Positions 42,945-54,505 of a stretch of 64,000 bases of DNA are shown here, in pieces. Numbering within the stretch: position 1 is the stretch's first letter; each line of letters opens with the position of its first letter. Location of the stretch: contig JAHLKI010000011.1 in the NCBI GenBank assembly GCA_025602905.1, positions 124,001 through 188,000 on the forward strand, written 5' to 3'. The notes beneath the pieces are model-generated. The model was given only the letters and a program-made list of their open reading frames with translations. It searched no databases and was not told the DNA's origin. The DNA comes from Phlyctochytrium arcticum (taxonomy: Eukaryota > Chytridiomycota > Chytridiomycetes > Chytridiales > Chytridiaceae). Made by a program: the position numbers and the translations under genes.

Positions 42945-45080
42945 TCATCCCTTAAGACCTTGCCACACATCCCGAAGTTCCGCAGATATCGCTTTACAGA
43001 TTTCTTTGGTTGGGTTCACAATAGAGTCATGAATGGTCCGTTTGATTGCCGAGCCTGTGCTTTTGAGCATTCGTCCAAGCGCAGCAAGGGCCGTCCATAG
43101 TGGCTGGAGTATGTAGGCATACATGGATGTCGCCATCCAAGCAAGTGCTGCCCACAAGCCGGCTCCAACAAACTTGATTCCGGTCCAAAAAGCACCGCAA
43201 GTAGCTGCTACCAGTCGGAAAACAGCCGTTCCCAAAGTTACAATCAGCCATTTTAGTGGTCGCCAAACCCACTCCTGCACGGCACGCGCTAAAAAGCACA
43301 GTGTGAGCCAGAACGGTCTGAACAATAGCCGCACCAGTATATCCTTCCAGATGAATTGAAGTGCAATGGCAATCCCATGGCCGATCGTTCTTGCAAGCCA
43401 CCAACAACCATCGAACACTAGACCCATCGTTTTCCATATCCCACGCGCAAGAAAGCATATGGCGCGCCAGATGGGCTGGAACAGTAGGCGGACTAAAATG
43501 TCGGTCCAGATAAACTTTAGTGCGGTGGCGATGCCCTGAGCAACTGTCCTGACCAACCACCAACATCCCTCCGCTACTCGTTTCAACATTCGCCCGACCC
43601 AGCAAAAAGCGTGACCGATGCATTGCATCAGGAAAAGGATGGCTTGTCCAAAAGGCCGAATCACAAAAGTCCAGATGCCATGTAGAATCAGCGCTACAAG
43701 ATTCCCAAATGGCTTCAACACATAGTCGAAAATAGCTTTGAGCGTCCAAAGAATACCGGCGTAAATTGGATGCAAAATCCAATTGAAGACAAACTGTAAC
43801 ACCGCGAGAATTCCCAGGCCAAACGGGCGCAGCAGATATCTGTATATGGCAGATGGGATCCACACCAAGACTACCACTAATGTCCGAAAAATCCACGCAA
43901 TGGCTCTGCCAAGAGGTTGTAAAAGAAAGCGATAAAAGCATGATGCAGTCATGACAATGGCTTGCACGATCCGTGCCACAGTCCAGGCTATTGCTTGCGC
44001 GATCCGTGCTACAGTCCAAGCTATAGCTCGCCAGATTGGAATGAGGATGTAAACGAATAACGGAACAATTGTCCACGAGTAAAGAGTCCGTAATGCTTTA
44101 CTCAATCCGAGAAAGATATTTACGACGATCCAGATAACTCCGCGATACAAGGGAACGATGATGTATTTCCACAATGGGACTGCCGTCCACTGCCACAAAA
44201 AGAGCATTGCCTTGTAAACGCCAACGAAACATGCGACAATCAGCTTCCCAATGGCTGACAACAGTTGGGAGAGGGCCCACACAAGTCCGATATATGAAGG
44301 CACCAGGATGTATGTCCATGCCGCCCATGGGATGAGATAAAAGATCAAGTATACCGGAAAGAATGTGTAGACCAGACAGGTCACAATACGGCCTTTTGGT
44401 TTTCGAGGGTAATATGTAGGTGGTCCTGTGGCTTTTGGTGCTTTGCCCGTCTTGCCGGGATACTCAGCATCATCATGCAGGGTATAGGGAGGTAGCTCCG
44501 AGTTGCCGATTTCTTTGTCATGAATGCCTTTTTGCGGCGCTTTGCCGGGCTCTTGAGAGCTACCCGCTAGCGAGTATGTGCTTGGCCCCGAATTTGGTAC
44601 AACTACGATACTCAATTCCTCATGCAAATCGGCGGAAGTCGATTCGATTGCAATATGAGTGTCAGCGTGAGTGTTACTGGGATTAATGACAATTTCTACA
44701 TTAGAAGGGTCCGGTAGCAAATGCCTTTCGACTGACGGTTGGTGAGCCACCGGCTCAACCCCATTTCCTGGGTCAATTGGTTGGAAGGTCACATCTTGCG
44801 GGATTTCGCCAACGACACTGTCCAGCACCGCATTCGCAGCGGATATTTGGTCGGCAGTGCTTGAGGGGCTGCCACTTGCATATATTGGCGATGTTTGCAC
44901 TGCAAGAGAGTCTTCCACTTTGGAGAATGCATCCCCGTCGGGTTCCGCCGCATCGACAGTCAAAGAGGTTGTAAAGTTGCAACTCAAATTTGACGGCTGC
45001 TGCGGATGTGATGTTGTAACGTCTGGGGACGGGGTGGAGCTGCCAATGTCAGGATGGTCAACGGTATCACTATGGTTCAT
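42945..45080 (-). CDS. Polytopic or amphipathic membrane protein with a twelve-fold hydrophobic-Pro repeat
   Basis: This is an intronless 711-residue frame from ATG. The first 220 residues are acidic, Ser/Pro-rich and probably disordered. After RKPKGR comes a 490-residue hydrophobic region. It carries at least twelve units of an aromatic-hydrophobic-x-Pro motif: YILVPSYIGL, YIIVPLYRGV, YILIPIWRAI, FLLQPLGRAI, YLLRPFGLGI, WILHPIYAGI, YVLKPFGNLV, FVIRPFGQAI, RLLFQPIWRAI, RLLFRPFWLTL, WVWRPLKWLI and YILQPLWTAL. A 53-residue block beginning GCWWL is repeated in tandem. An 11-residue block (AIAWTVARIAQ) is also doubled. I recognise no named family. Frequent Arg and Lys inside the hydrophobic stretches suggest amphipathic helices lying on a membrane as much as spanning it. 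The role is unknown. Confidence 0.7.
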   Translation of the reverse strand: MNHSDTVDHPDIGSSTPSPDVTTSHPQQPSNLSCNFTTSLTVDAAEPDGDAFSKVEDSLAVQTSPIYASGSPSSTADQISAANAVLDSVVGEIPQDVTFQPIDPGNGVEPVAHQPSVERHLLPDPSNVEIVINPSNTHADTHIAIESTSADLHEELSIVVVPNSGPSTYSLAGSSQEPGKAPQKGIHDKEIGNSELPPYTLHDDAEYPGKTGKAPKATGPPTYYPRKPKGRIVTCLVYTFFPVYLIFYLIPWAAWTYILVPSYIGLVWALSQLLSAIGKLIVACFVGVYKAMLFLWQWTAVPLWKYIIVPLYRGVIWIVVNIFLGLSKALRTLYSWTIVPLFVYILIPIWRAIAWTVARIAQAIAWTVARIVQAIVMTASCFYRFLLQPLGRAIAWIFRTLVVVLVWIPSAIYRYLLRPFGLGILAVLQFVFNWILHPIYAGILWTLKAIFDYVLKPFGNLVALILHGIWTFVIRPFGQAILFLMQCIGHAFCWVGRMLKRVAEGCWWLVRTVAQGIATALKFIWTDILVRLLFQPIWRAICFLARGIWKTMGLVFDGCWWLARTIGHGIAIALQFIWKDILVRLLFRPFWLTLCFLARAVQEWVWRPLKWLIVTLGTAVFRLVAATCGAFWTGIKFVGAGLWAALAWMATSMYAYILQPLWTALAALGRMLKSTGSAIKRTIHDSIVNPTKEICKAISAELRDVWQGLKG

Positions 45081-46447
45081 TGCTCAGAGGCCGAGGAACA
45101 CGGCGGAGACAAGAATGCCTCCGGAGTGTTCTACGGGTCCCATCCTGCTTCCCGTTGTTCTAAATTTCAGTGGGTGGCGAGGTCTTTGGCAAACAAACCG
45201 ACACGTCGGGCACGACCCTTTGTTGTTGTTGGCTGTGTCGGCCTGTCGGAGCTTGGCTTAGTCGCGCGGTCGATTGAAATTTCGAAGCATTCACAGTCGC
45301 AACAAGACCCGACACTATCCTTTCACTATGTCCATCCATTATACCGACATTTTGCATAGATCGAAAGCAGTGTATTGCCCTTGGAACTGAGCAAAATAAG
45401 CAATGCGACCTTCTCATGACGGTGCATGCCGGCAGCCTCCGATCAGTGGATTCACTAACCGGGGTCAATTTTGGCATCGTGATGTTGCCCTACTACCTCG
45501 AAATCAATTGCGAGTGCTGTGGGTGCTAAGAAACGACGACATTTCGGAATCGCGGACGCGCAAGAGGCGCAACAAGATCGTTGCTATAATGACTGTGCCG
45601 CACTGTGGAAGACCGACAGCGGTGGTGGCTATTCCCCAATCCTCGCCTCAGCATTAGGCTCCAAGTTCATATAGCCCGCAACTACAGGACCACTGGGAAC
45701 AGTCCGGCTCCATGAGAACGATACCTCGAGTTGCTCCACCTGAATTTGGAGACAAATCCGGAGACCAAAACGCCTTCGAGTCGCGAAGATCTTGATACCC
45801 TTGGATCAGTGGAACCCCAACTTGTGCCTCATAAAACACCCACTCTGTCCTCACACTCTGTTGCCTCAACCTCTCGACAACTCCACAGAGATTCATAACG
45901 TTGGAATCGCGGAGTCAAGGCGGATTGCTAGGTTGACTGTCGCTGGTTGATGACGGTGCGGCAAAACTTCCTTGCTCATCTTACACGACACCCCGGCCAC
46001 ATCCCAGGCGCATGTCATACCGTCTCGCACGACCGAATTATCTATCTGTTGGAAGTCGGCACATATATAGCGGCATCCGCTTCGGATCTTCAAACTCCGC
46101 GTCCTTGTGCCGGCAGCGTATCCGAGGCTTGACCAAAGATCGATGCCGCCAAACCCCCCTTTTTCGCTGCACTTGTTACGCCTCACACTCCCCCAAGACC
46201 TCATTCCGTCATCAACGAACTGTTACCGCATCCTTCGTGCCCGGGAGTCGCTGCCAGCCAGCTGACAGGACTTCATCTTGACAATTACTACCAGCAAGAA
46301 CAAGTGTATCGTCCTCCAAACCTTATCAAGGAGCACTCTGAGAACCGAAGGTGCATGCAGTGCCAGGTAAATTGCTTCTATTGCTCGACTCAAATTTACG
46401 TTCAAACAAGCTCACTGATATACCAAAGCACCAGCAAAATTTGAATA
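45081..46447. promoter_or_regulatory. Divergent intergenic region
   Basis: This 1.37-kb gap lies between the starts of two genes transcribed away from each other, so both promoters lie here. Short open frames are present but none has a domain. No distinct motif stands out. Confidence 0.35.
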
Positions 46448-49400
46448 ATGGAACATCCATGGCACTACAAAGCAACTCCCGACCATCCGCTAGTCATAGA
46501 CCGACAAACAATACCAGAGTCTCGCACGTGGCATAAGGTTGCAACTTCCCGGACCCCGGTACATGCGGTAGTGAAACGAACTCCTTCGGAATCCCCTCGC
46601 GAAGCAGTACACGATGATGTGAGGAAGAGGCCTGCGGAATCCCTTAAATCTGCTTTGAATGTGAATGTGGAGACTGACAGTGATGTGCACAATGAGACCT
46701 GGTTTGCCGAAGCCAGTCCTCGGTCCCCGCTTCGCGTGGCTGGTGATTCACAGTTCTTTGCTCAAGTTGCCTCGTCCGCAAAACCCTTTCCACTGGGCAA
46801 GTCTGGCTTGAAAGTCCGGCGAAAGAAGAGTGATGTGCGACCTCTCAGTCATCCTAGCCCCCTCATAGCAGCTAATGCTGAGTCAAGAAGTGCGCAAGAG
46901 TTTGCACGCGACTCCATCCCGCCGAATGTGCCCAACAGGTTATCTGTCTTTGACCGATCGTCGCGTGGTATCTGGAAGGGACGTGATCAAGGAGGAAGTG
47001 AAAATCAACGTCATTCCATGGGTGTTTTCTACGAACCGCCACTTTCCCTTGCCTCTGTGCTCGATCTCTCGGAGGCTCCCTCATTACCTTCGCCCGGATA
47101 TGCTGTCCAAGCCCGTACCAGTTTCTCATCCAATATCGCTCCTCCACCGTTGCCTGACGGGCCTCAGAGCTCCATCACGCTGGCGCTTGCGGATAGTGCA
47201 CAAGTATCCAGCCAGTCAACCGTGCCTGCAGATAATAAATCCCCCAATCATGACTCTTCGTCAATTGAAGTGTCAGAATATTCACCGATCCGGCATTCCC
47301 AGAGAAAAATTGGTGACCAAAATGTTCTTGATGATGCCCGGTGCATCATCGGTACAATCTCTATAGTACAACCACAAGATCTCAGCGACTCTGAAAGACA
47401 TGTCATCGTAGAGCATACAAAGGCTATTCCACTCATTAAGCTGTATCCTCTAGCGGAAGCCAAGAGACATGACCTTGTCGTGAAGCATCATTGCGGTCAG
47501 AGTTTGAAAGTGGAAAAGGAAAATGCCGTACTCTGCATTATGCCCACGTCTGAGGCACAACCTATCTCGCAAGATCTTAAGCTGGACTTGAAGATGTGCG
47601 AACAACAAGAGTTGGGGGTAAAGCAGATCACAAATACTATTTTCCCCTTGGCGCTTGCGAAAACAACCTACCTTGATCTGAGTCAAGTTCAGTCAATCCA
47701 ACACGAAGAAATTTCGGAGGCAATAAGCACTCAAGTAATTTTACCGGTGAAAGAGGCAGTTTTCTCGGATATGCAGACCGCACTATGCAAATCAGTGGAC
47801 ACGCGCAAGACGAGTGAGGAGATTGTCGTGTCGACAGTTCTCCCCATTCACATAGCCAGCACTGAGGAATATTCGGGCTTTTTTGATCACTCCATTGGGG
47901 AGACCTGGAATACGGCTGATGCCACAGAGACCAAACTCATCTTGCCGACATCCTCAGCGAAAATCGTACATAAGCAACGAAGCCAATCGTTCTTGCCCAA
48001 AGAGTGCACGATTTCAAATTCACAAGCTCCATTGGACGCTAAGATGGTTGCCGCAGTTGTACAAGGAACCTATAGGATAAGTTATTCAGATCCCCCACTT
48101 GTAGCGGTGGGAGAAGTGTTACATGTGCCGCAAGTGTCTCGGTCATCGCTTCTGCTTCCGGTCACGTTCGCCCGGTGCGTTGACCAGGTATGCAAGATGA
48201 ACGTGTTAAAAGACGTCGAAGTAGACCATTCAGGTACTCCCATTCCTTTGCGGTCAATAACTTCTGCACCTGTGGAAAAAAATGCCGTAACCGATCAGCC
48301 TCCCTTACGACCAGTGGACAATTTTCCTTCGGCGGGTAATTCTGACGGGCCAGAGAAGCCAAATGCTACAGAGCCGTTAGTCAGCGCACAGACAAACTGG
48401 CCAACGACCATCGCAACTGTGATACAAATTACTGTTCCCAATCCATCGGCGACAGCGCAACTCGCGACACTTGTCCCCCAAACCCTCCCCATCAAAGTAC
48501 AATTATTAGTCCCGACTGTCATCGCCCGCCTCACAACGATCATGCCTTACGCACCGTCGCTCCTTACGCACCGCCGATCACAGTCGTCCTTTCGCCGCTC
48601 TGTCCCTTCCAACCTTTCTTTCGATCGAACGAGATCTTGTTCAATGGAGGCGTCACAGTCTGTGTCTGGAATTTTCCCAAATCCGGCATTATTGGGTAAT
48701 TTACAACCTGCACAAAATTACCACATTCATCCTACTTTGGCCACCGAATACGACAAGGGTCAAGCCAGTCGTAGAACCTTACTGCAAAGATATTCGGCCG
48801 ACAGACTATCCAACGCCAATGGAAACCCCTATCCTTTGCGGCAAACCTTATCTCGATCGATTCTCGCCGGAGCGGCGGGAAGCACAAGGACCATGCTGCG
48901 AAGTGCTACTCGTCGCATTTCATCCGCGCCAGAACAGTTGAAACATATGATGCAACAGGAGAAGACGTCCATCTCGCTAACGTTAAACTCGGCAGAATCA
49001 TCCTCCTTCAGCCGTCTCCTTGACCCGACTATAGTGTCTTTGCGTGAGTCTAATGCGGTCGATACTCAATCACCGACATCCTCGGCGGAAACAACTCAAA
49101 CCTCAGACCGCGCCTCCTCGACTTCTGATAGCGGCCCTGAGGAAAGTCCTCATGCTCAAATAGAATCTGAGGCCCACGATAGCCACTTCTCATGTACCCC
49201 AACCACAACCTCCTTTAACTCACCCAATCTTGTATCGGACCCGTCACCGCCAGATTCGGCCTCTAACAAACCAACACCGAAACCTTCAACAACGTTCCGA
49301 CGACGGTTGTATTCTATATCCTCAATTATACCCATCCAAACAAGTAATTCAAATGATTTAAATTCCCGGTCCCCGACTCCCCAATCCCAACCCCGAAACT

Positions 49401-49489
49401 TGCGAAAGAAAAAGTGGTGGAACTCGATATGTACAAAGCCCCGGTGGTTTTGCTGTTTTTGGACCCCTGGTAGAAGCAGTAGTACATAG
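46448..49489 (+). CDS. Unknown protein with 33-34-residue LPxxxA repeats
   Basis: This is an intronless 1013-residue frame starting MEHPWHYK. No known domain is recognised. The central part (about residues 325-590, genome 47425-48215) holds seven units spaced 32, 34, 33, 33, 34 and 71 residues apart. The 71 gap equals two units with one degenerate copy. Their cores read LYPLAEA, IMPTSEA, IFPLALA, ILPVKEA, VLPIHIA, ILPTSSA and LLPVTFA. A following D-L or D-M and an acidic stretch recur. Flanking parts are Ser/Thr/Pro-rich and likely disordered. The C-terminus (KKKWWNSICTKPRWFCCFW) is basic, aromatic and Cys-rich and could insert into a membrane, perhaps with lipid attachment. The repeat suggests a solenoid or a string of binding motifs. 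Function is unknown. Confidence 0.72.
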   Translation: MEHPWHYKATPDHPLVIDRQTIPESRTWHKVATSRTPVHAVVKRTPSESPREAVHDDVRKRPAESLKSALNVNVETDSDVHNETWFAEASPRSPLRVAGDSQFFAQVASSAKPFPLGKSGLKVRRKKSDVRPLSHPSPLIAANAESRSAQEFARDSIPPNVPNRLSVFDRSSRGIWKGRDQGGSENQRHSMGVFYEPPLSLASVLDLSEAPSLPSPGYAVQARTSFSSNIAPPPLPDGPQSSITLALADSAQVSSQSTVPADNKSPNHDSSSIEVSEYSPIRHSQRKIGDQNVLDDARCIIGTISIVQPQDLSDSERHVIVEHTKAIPLIKLYPLAEAKRHDLVVKHHCGQSLKVEKENAVLCIMPTSEAQPISQDLKLDLKMCEQQELGVKQITNTIFPLALAKTTYLDLSQVQSIQHEEISEAISTQVILPVKEAVFSDMQTALCKSVDTRKTSEEIVVSTVLPIHIASTEEYSGFFDHSIGETWNTADATETKLILPTSSAKIVHKQRSQSFLPKECTISNSQAPLDAKMVAAVVQGTYRISYSDPPLVAVGEVLHVPQVSRSSLLLPVTFARCVDQVCKMNVLKDVEVDHSGTPIPLRSITSAPVEKNAVTDQPPLRPVDNFPSAGNSDGPEKPNATEPLVSAQTNWPTTIATVIQITVPNPSATAQLATLVPQTLPIKVQLLVPTVIARLTTIMPYAPSLLTHRRSQSSFRRSVPSNLSFDRTRSCSMEASQSVSGIFPNPALLGNLQPAQNYHIHPTLATEYDKGQASRRTLLQRYSADRLSNANGNPYPLRQTLSRSILAGAAGSTRTMLRSATRRISSAPEQLKHMMQQEKTSISLTLNSAESSSFSRLLDPTIVSLRESNAVDTQSPTSSAETTQTSDRASSTSDSGPEESPHAQIESEAHDSHFSCTPTTTSFNSPNLVSDPSPPDSASNKPTPKPSTTFRRRLYSISSIIPIQTSNSNDLNSRSPTPQSQPRNLRKKKWWNSICTKPRWFCCFWTPGRSSST

Positions 49490-50241
49490 AATTATATCAG
49501 GCTCTAAATAGTCATCTCTACAATACTGTATGCGTACCAGTGTTTCAAACTTATAATATTAGATAAATCTTGCAAATAGCTCACAAAGAGCAAGTGCGCG
49601 CAAGATATGTTTATACATTAGAACATATATAACGCTCAATTTCATTGAATTATGCGGTCTTTTGATGACATGTGCCTGCGCAAAGACCTCGATGGTTTGG
49701 GGGCAAACCATTCCATGCAGTATCAATAGATCCCACCGGTTATGGGAAGCCCAACCGATGATAGCTATCAGTATGCTTATGACCTACCCCATCAACGCTG
49801 ATTGGGCATCTGAGCGATACTGATATGTACGTCAACCTCCAGGCCCCACTATAGTGCTTATACAGGTCTTATTCAGGTCGGATTGGGGCGTCGCTGGCTG
49901 AACAGTAATGCCTCAAGTACTGCATCACTCTGCTAGGTAAGAGGGCTGTTGATACGCAATACGCGGTGAGTACAAATGGTATAGGGCAGTACTTGTCTTC
50001 TCACGAAACCGAGCAGAACGTCCACGTATGTCCACCCACTGACAGGCCTTCTGTTCATTGGATCAAGTATGTCTTGCAGGCATACGAAAGGGTTGGAGGG
50101 GCACATGGGTAAAGGTCAGATGTAGCCGTGCTGCATACTTTCTGTTTTCTGTCGCGACAAGGACAAACGGCGGCACGTGGGAAAGTACACCAGAAGGCTA
50201 CTATTATGGGCAGGGAAATACCAGCGATTCTCATCAAAAGC
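49490..50241. other. Intergenic, no gene seen
   Basis: AT-rich 3' flank of the 1013-residue gene, then unremarkable sequence up to the tRNA. Confidence 0.4.
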
Positions 50242-50315
50242 GCCCTCTTGGCTCAGTTGGTTAGAGCGTCTGCCTAGTAAGCAGAAGGTCCCGTGTTCGA
50301 CTCTCGGAGAGGGCA
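50242..50315 (+). tRNA. tRNA-Thr(AGT)
   Basis: A 74-nt cloverleaf without intron. The acceptor is GCCCTCT/AGAGGGC with A as discriminator. The D arm is GCTC/GAGC and the anticodon arm TCTGC-CTAGTAA-GCAGA, with AGT at positions 34-36. The T arm is CCGTG-TTCGACT-CTCGG with one T-T mismatch. AGT reads ACU, and ACC after inosine modification. The sequence is identical to the copy at 60745-60818. Confidence 0.95.
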
Positions 50316-50881
50316 GTTCCCAATTCATTTTTCCTTTTTCTTCCTTTTGCTCATATTTTCCCGCTTTCTCTAGCGTTGTATGCGGTATGCGCTTCGTATA
50401 AGCCCGTAACCTACTGTGTATAGGTAGTAGTTGATAGATTGCGTGGGGAAATGATCAATGCGATGATATTTGCCTTCAGACCCTTATCGATCTAATCCGA
50501 GTAATGTTTTCTTCTTGATTCCACAAGTGGAGGTCAAGATTGGTTTGTTGATGTATTACCACAATCGACTTGCCGATGCACTCAACCAGAATATAACAGG
50601 TAGGCCCAAGTCGTTGTAAGGTTTTAAATTTTTAAGAAAGAATAGAACAGAGCGAGATATCCACCGCATACGTCGCATACCCTCTCCTGATCTCCCTTAG
50701 TCTAACAGCGTGGCGTGGGTGATAAACCGGACAGACCCATTACACTCCGCAACTACTATATGTACAGGCCCTTCCCTAGAAAAAAGCAAGAGTCTGAGGT
50801 AACCCTCAAACTCGCCAGTCTCTTTTACTCGCAGTGGCTTCAAAATAATGACAAATGATGGAGAATGGTCTAAGACATCGA
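50316..50881. other. Intergenic; T-rich tract after the tRNA
   Basis: Runs of T follow the tRNA within 25 bases and probably terminate Pol III. The rest is the 3' flank of the Cdc42 gene. Confidence 0.4.
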
Positions 50882-52999
<2,118 letters not shown>

Positions 53000-54199
53000 T
53001 CAGCATTCTTTCCGATGCATTGCTCCCCAGAGTACCAAAGTGTAAATGATGGAAGCCAGGACGAGGGGCTCGGCGATGAAAGTCATCAAGAGTCTGGTGC
53101 CTGCTGCGCCAGCATCATCGACGGCGAAAAGATTTAGAATCAAGAGCACCTGGGTGGAGTTCGGGAATTAGTTGCTTAGATTGGCAATGCGCAAGCCAGC
53201 TCATCGCACATTTCACTTACGCTAGATAGTCCCAAAAATGTCCAGGCTAGTAGAGCGTTGGACAAAGTGGCTGCATTGCCCAAGCAGCTTCCGCATTCCG
53301 ACGGGGGCACTGGCAACTCTGGCACATATTCAATTGGGTCAACGCGACAAACGTATTCCACAGGGATTGTCGCAATCGTTGCAATGAGTGTAGACAAGAG
53401 GAAAGCGATCCAGGCTGCGCGCGACACGCCTTTGACTCGCTGAAGCTACCAACTCTACCATTCGGGAGATTGTTCACCATATAGTAATTATAGTTTTTCT
53501 TACCCATTCCTGCGTCTTGGTCGGCTCCTTCCTTCCCCTTCTATAGAGGCGAACATGCTCTTCAACTTCTGCGGAGCCAACGCCCTCTGTTGCCTCTGCA
53601 ACAGTCTCTATCTGTTCAGCCTCAATTGCCACTGAGGGTGGCAGAGTGGAACTTGAGGCTTCATTGTCGGTTTCGTTGTCGACGCCTGGTATGATGCTCT
53701 TGGCTGTGCGTTTGAGGTCTTCTTTTGCTCTATCTAGTCCAAAATCGAGTATGGACAGTGCAAAAATAGCTATCAAGGTACTCTGTGGAAGTGGTCAACC
53801 CGTTAGTTGCGAGGACGTACGAGACAAGCATCATGAGCTCATACCATGTAAACGCTCAACAGAACAAGGGGAGCAATCCACAAGTTTCTCATGTAATCCC
53901 TGTCAACATGGTAGGCTGGGACCATGAGTTTTACTGGGTGATAGGGCGAGCGGTTCATGGCAAGTTTGGCTAATGTTCCCAACGTGGTTGAGTAGCTGAG
54001 TGAATGCAAATGTCGGAGAACAGCCCTCTCGTCTACTGAATTCAAATGAAAACAAACATCAGTCTGTGTATTGTGGAGTGTGGAGGGAGCGGATCATGTC
54101 ATCATATTCGACTCACGGCAGACCCCCGGGTTTGGCGATTGACAGGTTTGCTGTCAAGATTGCGGAGCGATGCGTTACGAGTCGGGCTTTATGATCCAT
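53000..54199 (-). CDS. Polytopic membrane protein of unknown function
   Basis: I predict five exons, in coding order: 54199-54117, 54025-53845, 53782-53504, 53445-53221 and 53149-53000 (about 305 aa). The last four junctions are phase 0. Hydrophobic helices are visible: NLWIAPLVLLSVYM, running over the junction into STLIAIFALSILDFGL; WIAFLLSTLIATIATIPVEY; LSNALLAWTFLGLSS, continuing VLLILNLFAV; and LLMTFIAEPLVLASIIYTLV. A charged cytosolic loop with DNETDNEASSS separates the first two. A short lumenal loop has Cys pairs (CRVDPIEY, ECGSCLG). Four membrane spans and a C-terminal MHRKEC are likely. I recognise no family. Exon 1 and its acceptor (GAGAG) are the least certain. A start further downstream would drop about 30 residues. 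Confidence 0.55.
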
Positions 54200-54505
54200 C
54201 TACGTTTTTTTCGAACACTCTCCGCACGTAATGCGAATGGTTGCGATTTTCACACGGCGGAATACTGCGCATTGTTGTTATCGTCTTTGAAACGTATATT
54301 CCGTTACCTTTGTCAATGAAAGCCAACCCTCAGGTTAAAATGGGAGGAGTCCAATCGTAAACCTACTATGACAATGCGAGACTGAGCTTTCATTATATTT
54401 GCATGGTATACAAATACTTTCATGATCACAGAGTCCTTTCAAATTTTACACAAAAGTATTATAAGTGGTCCTCACTGCACTCTCTGGGAGATGAAATAAG
54501 GCTAA

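Noticed and set aside
46872..47366. Antisense and alternative frames inside the 1013-aa gene
   Set aside because: They are shadows of the large open frame with no domain or start support.
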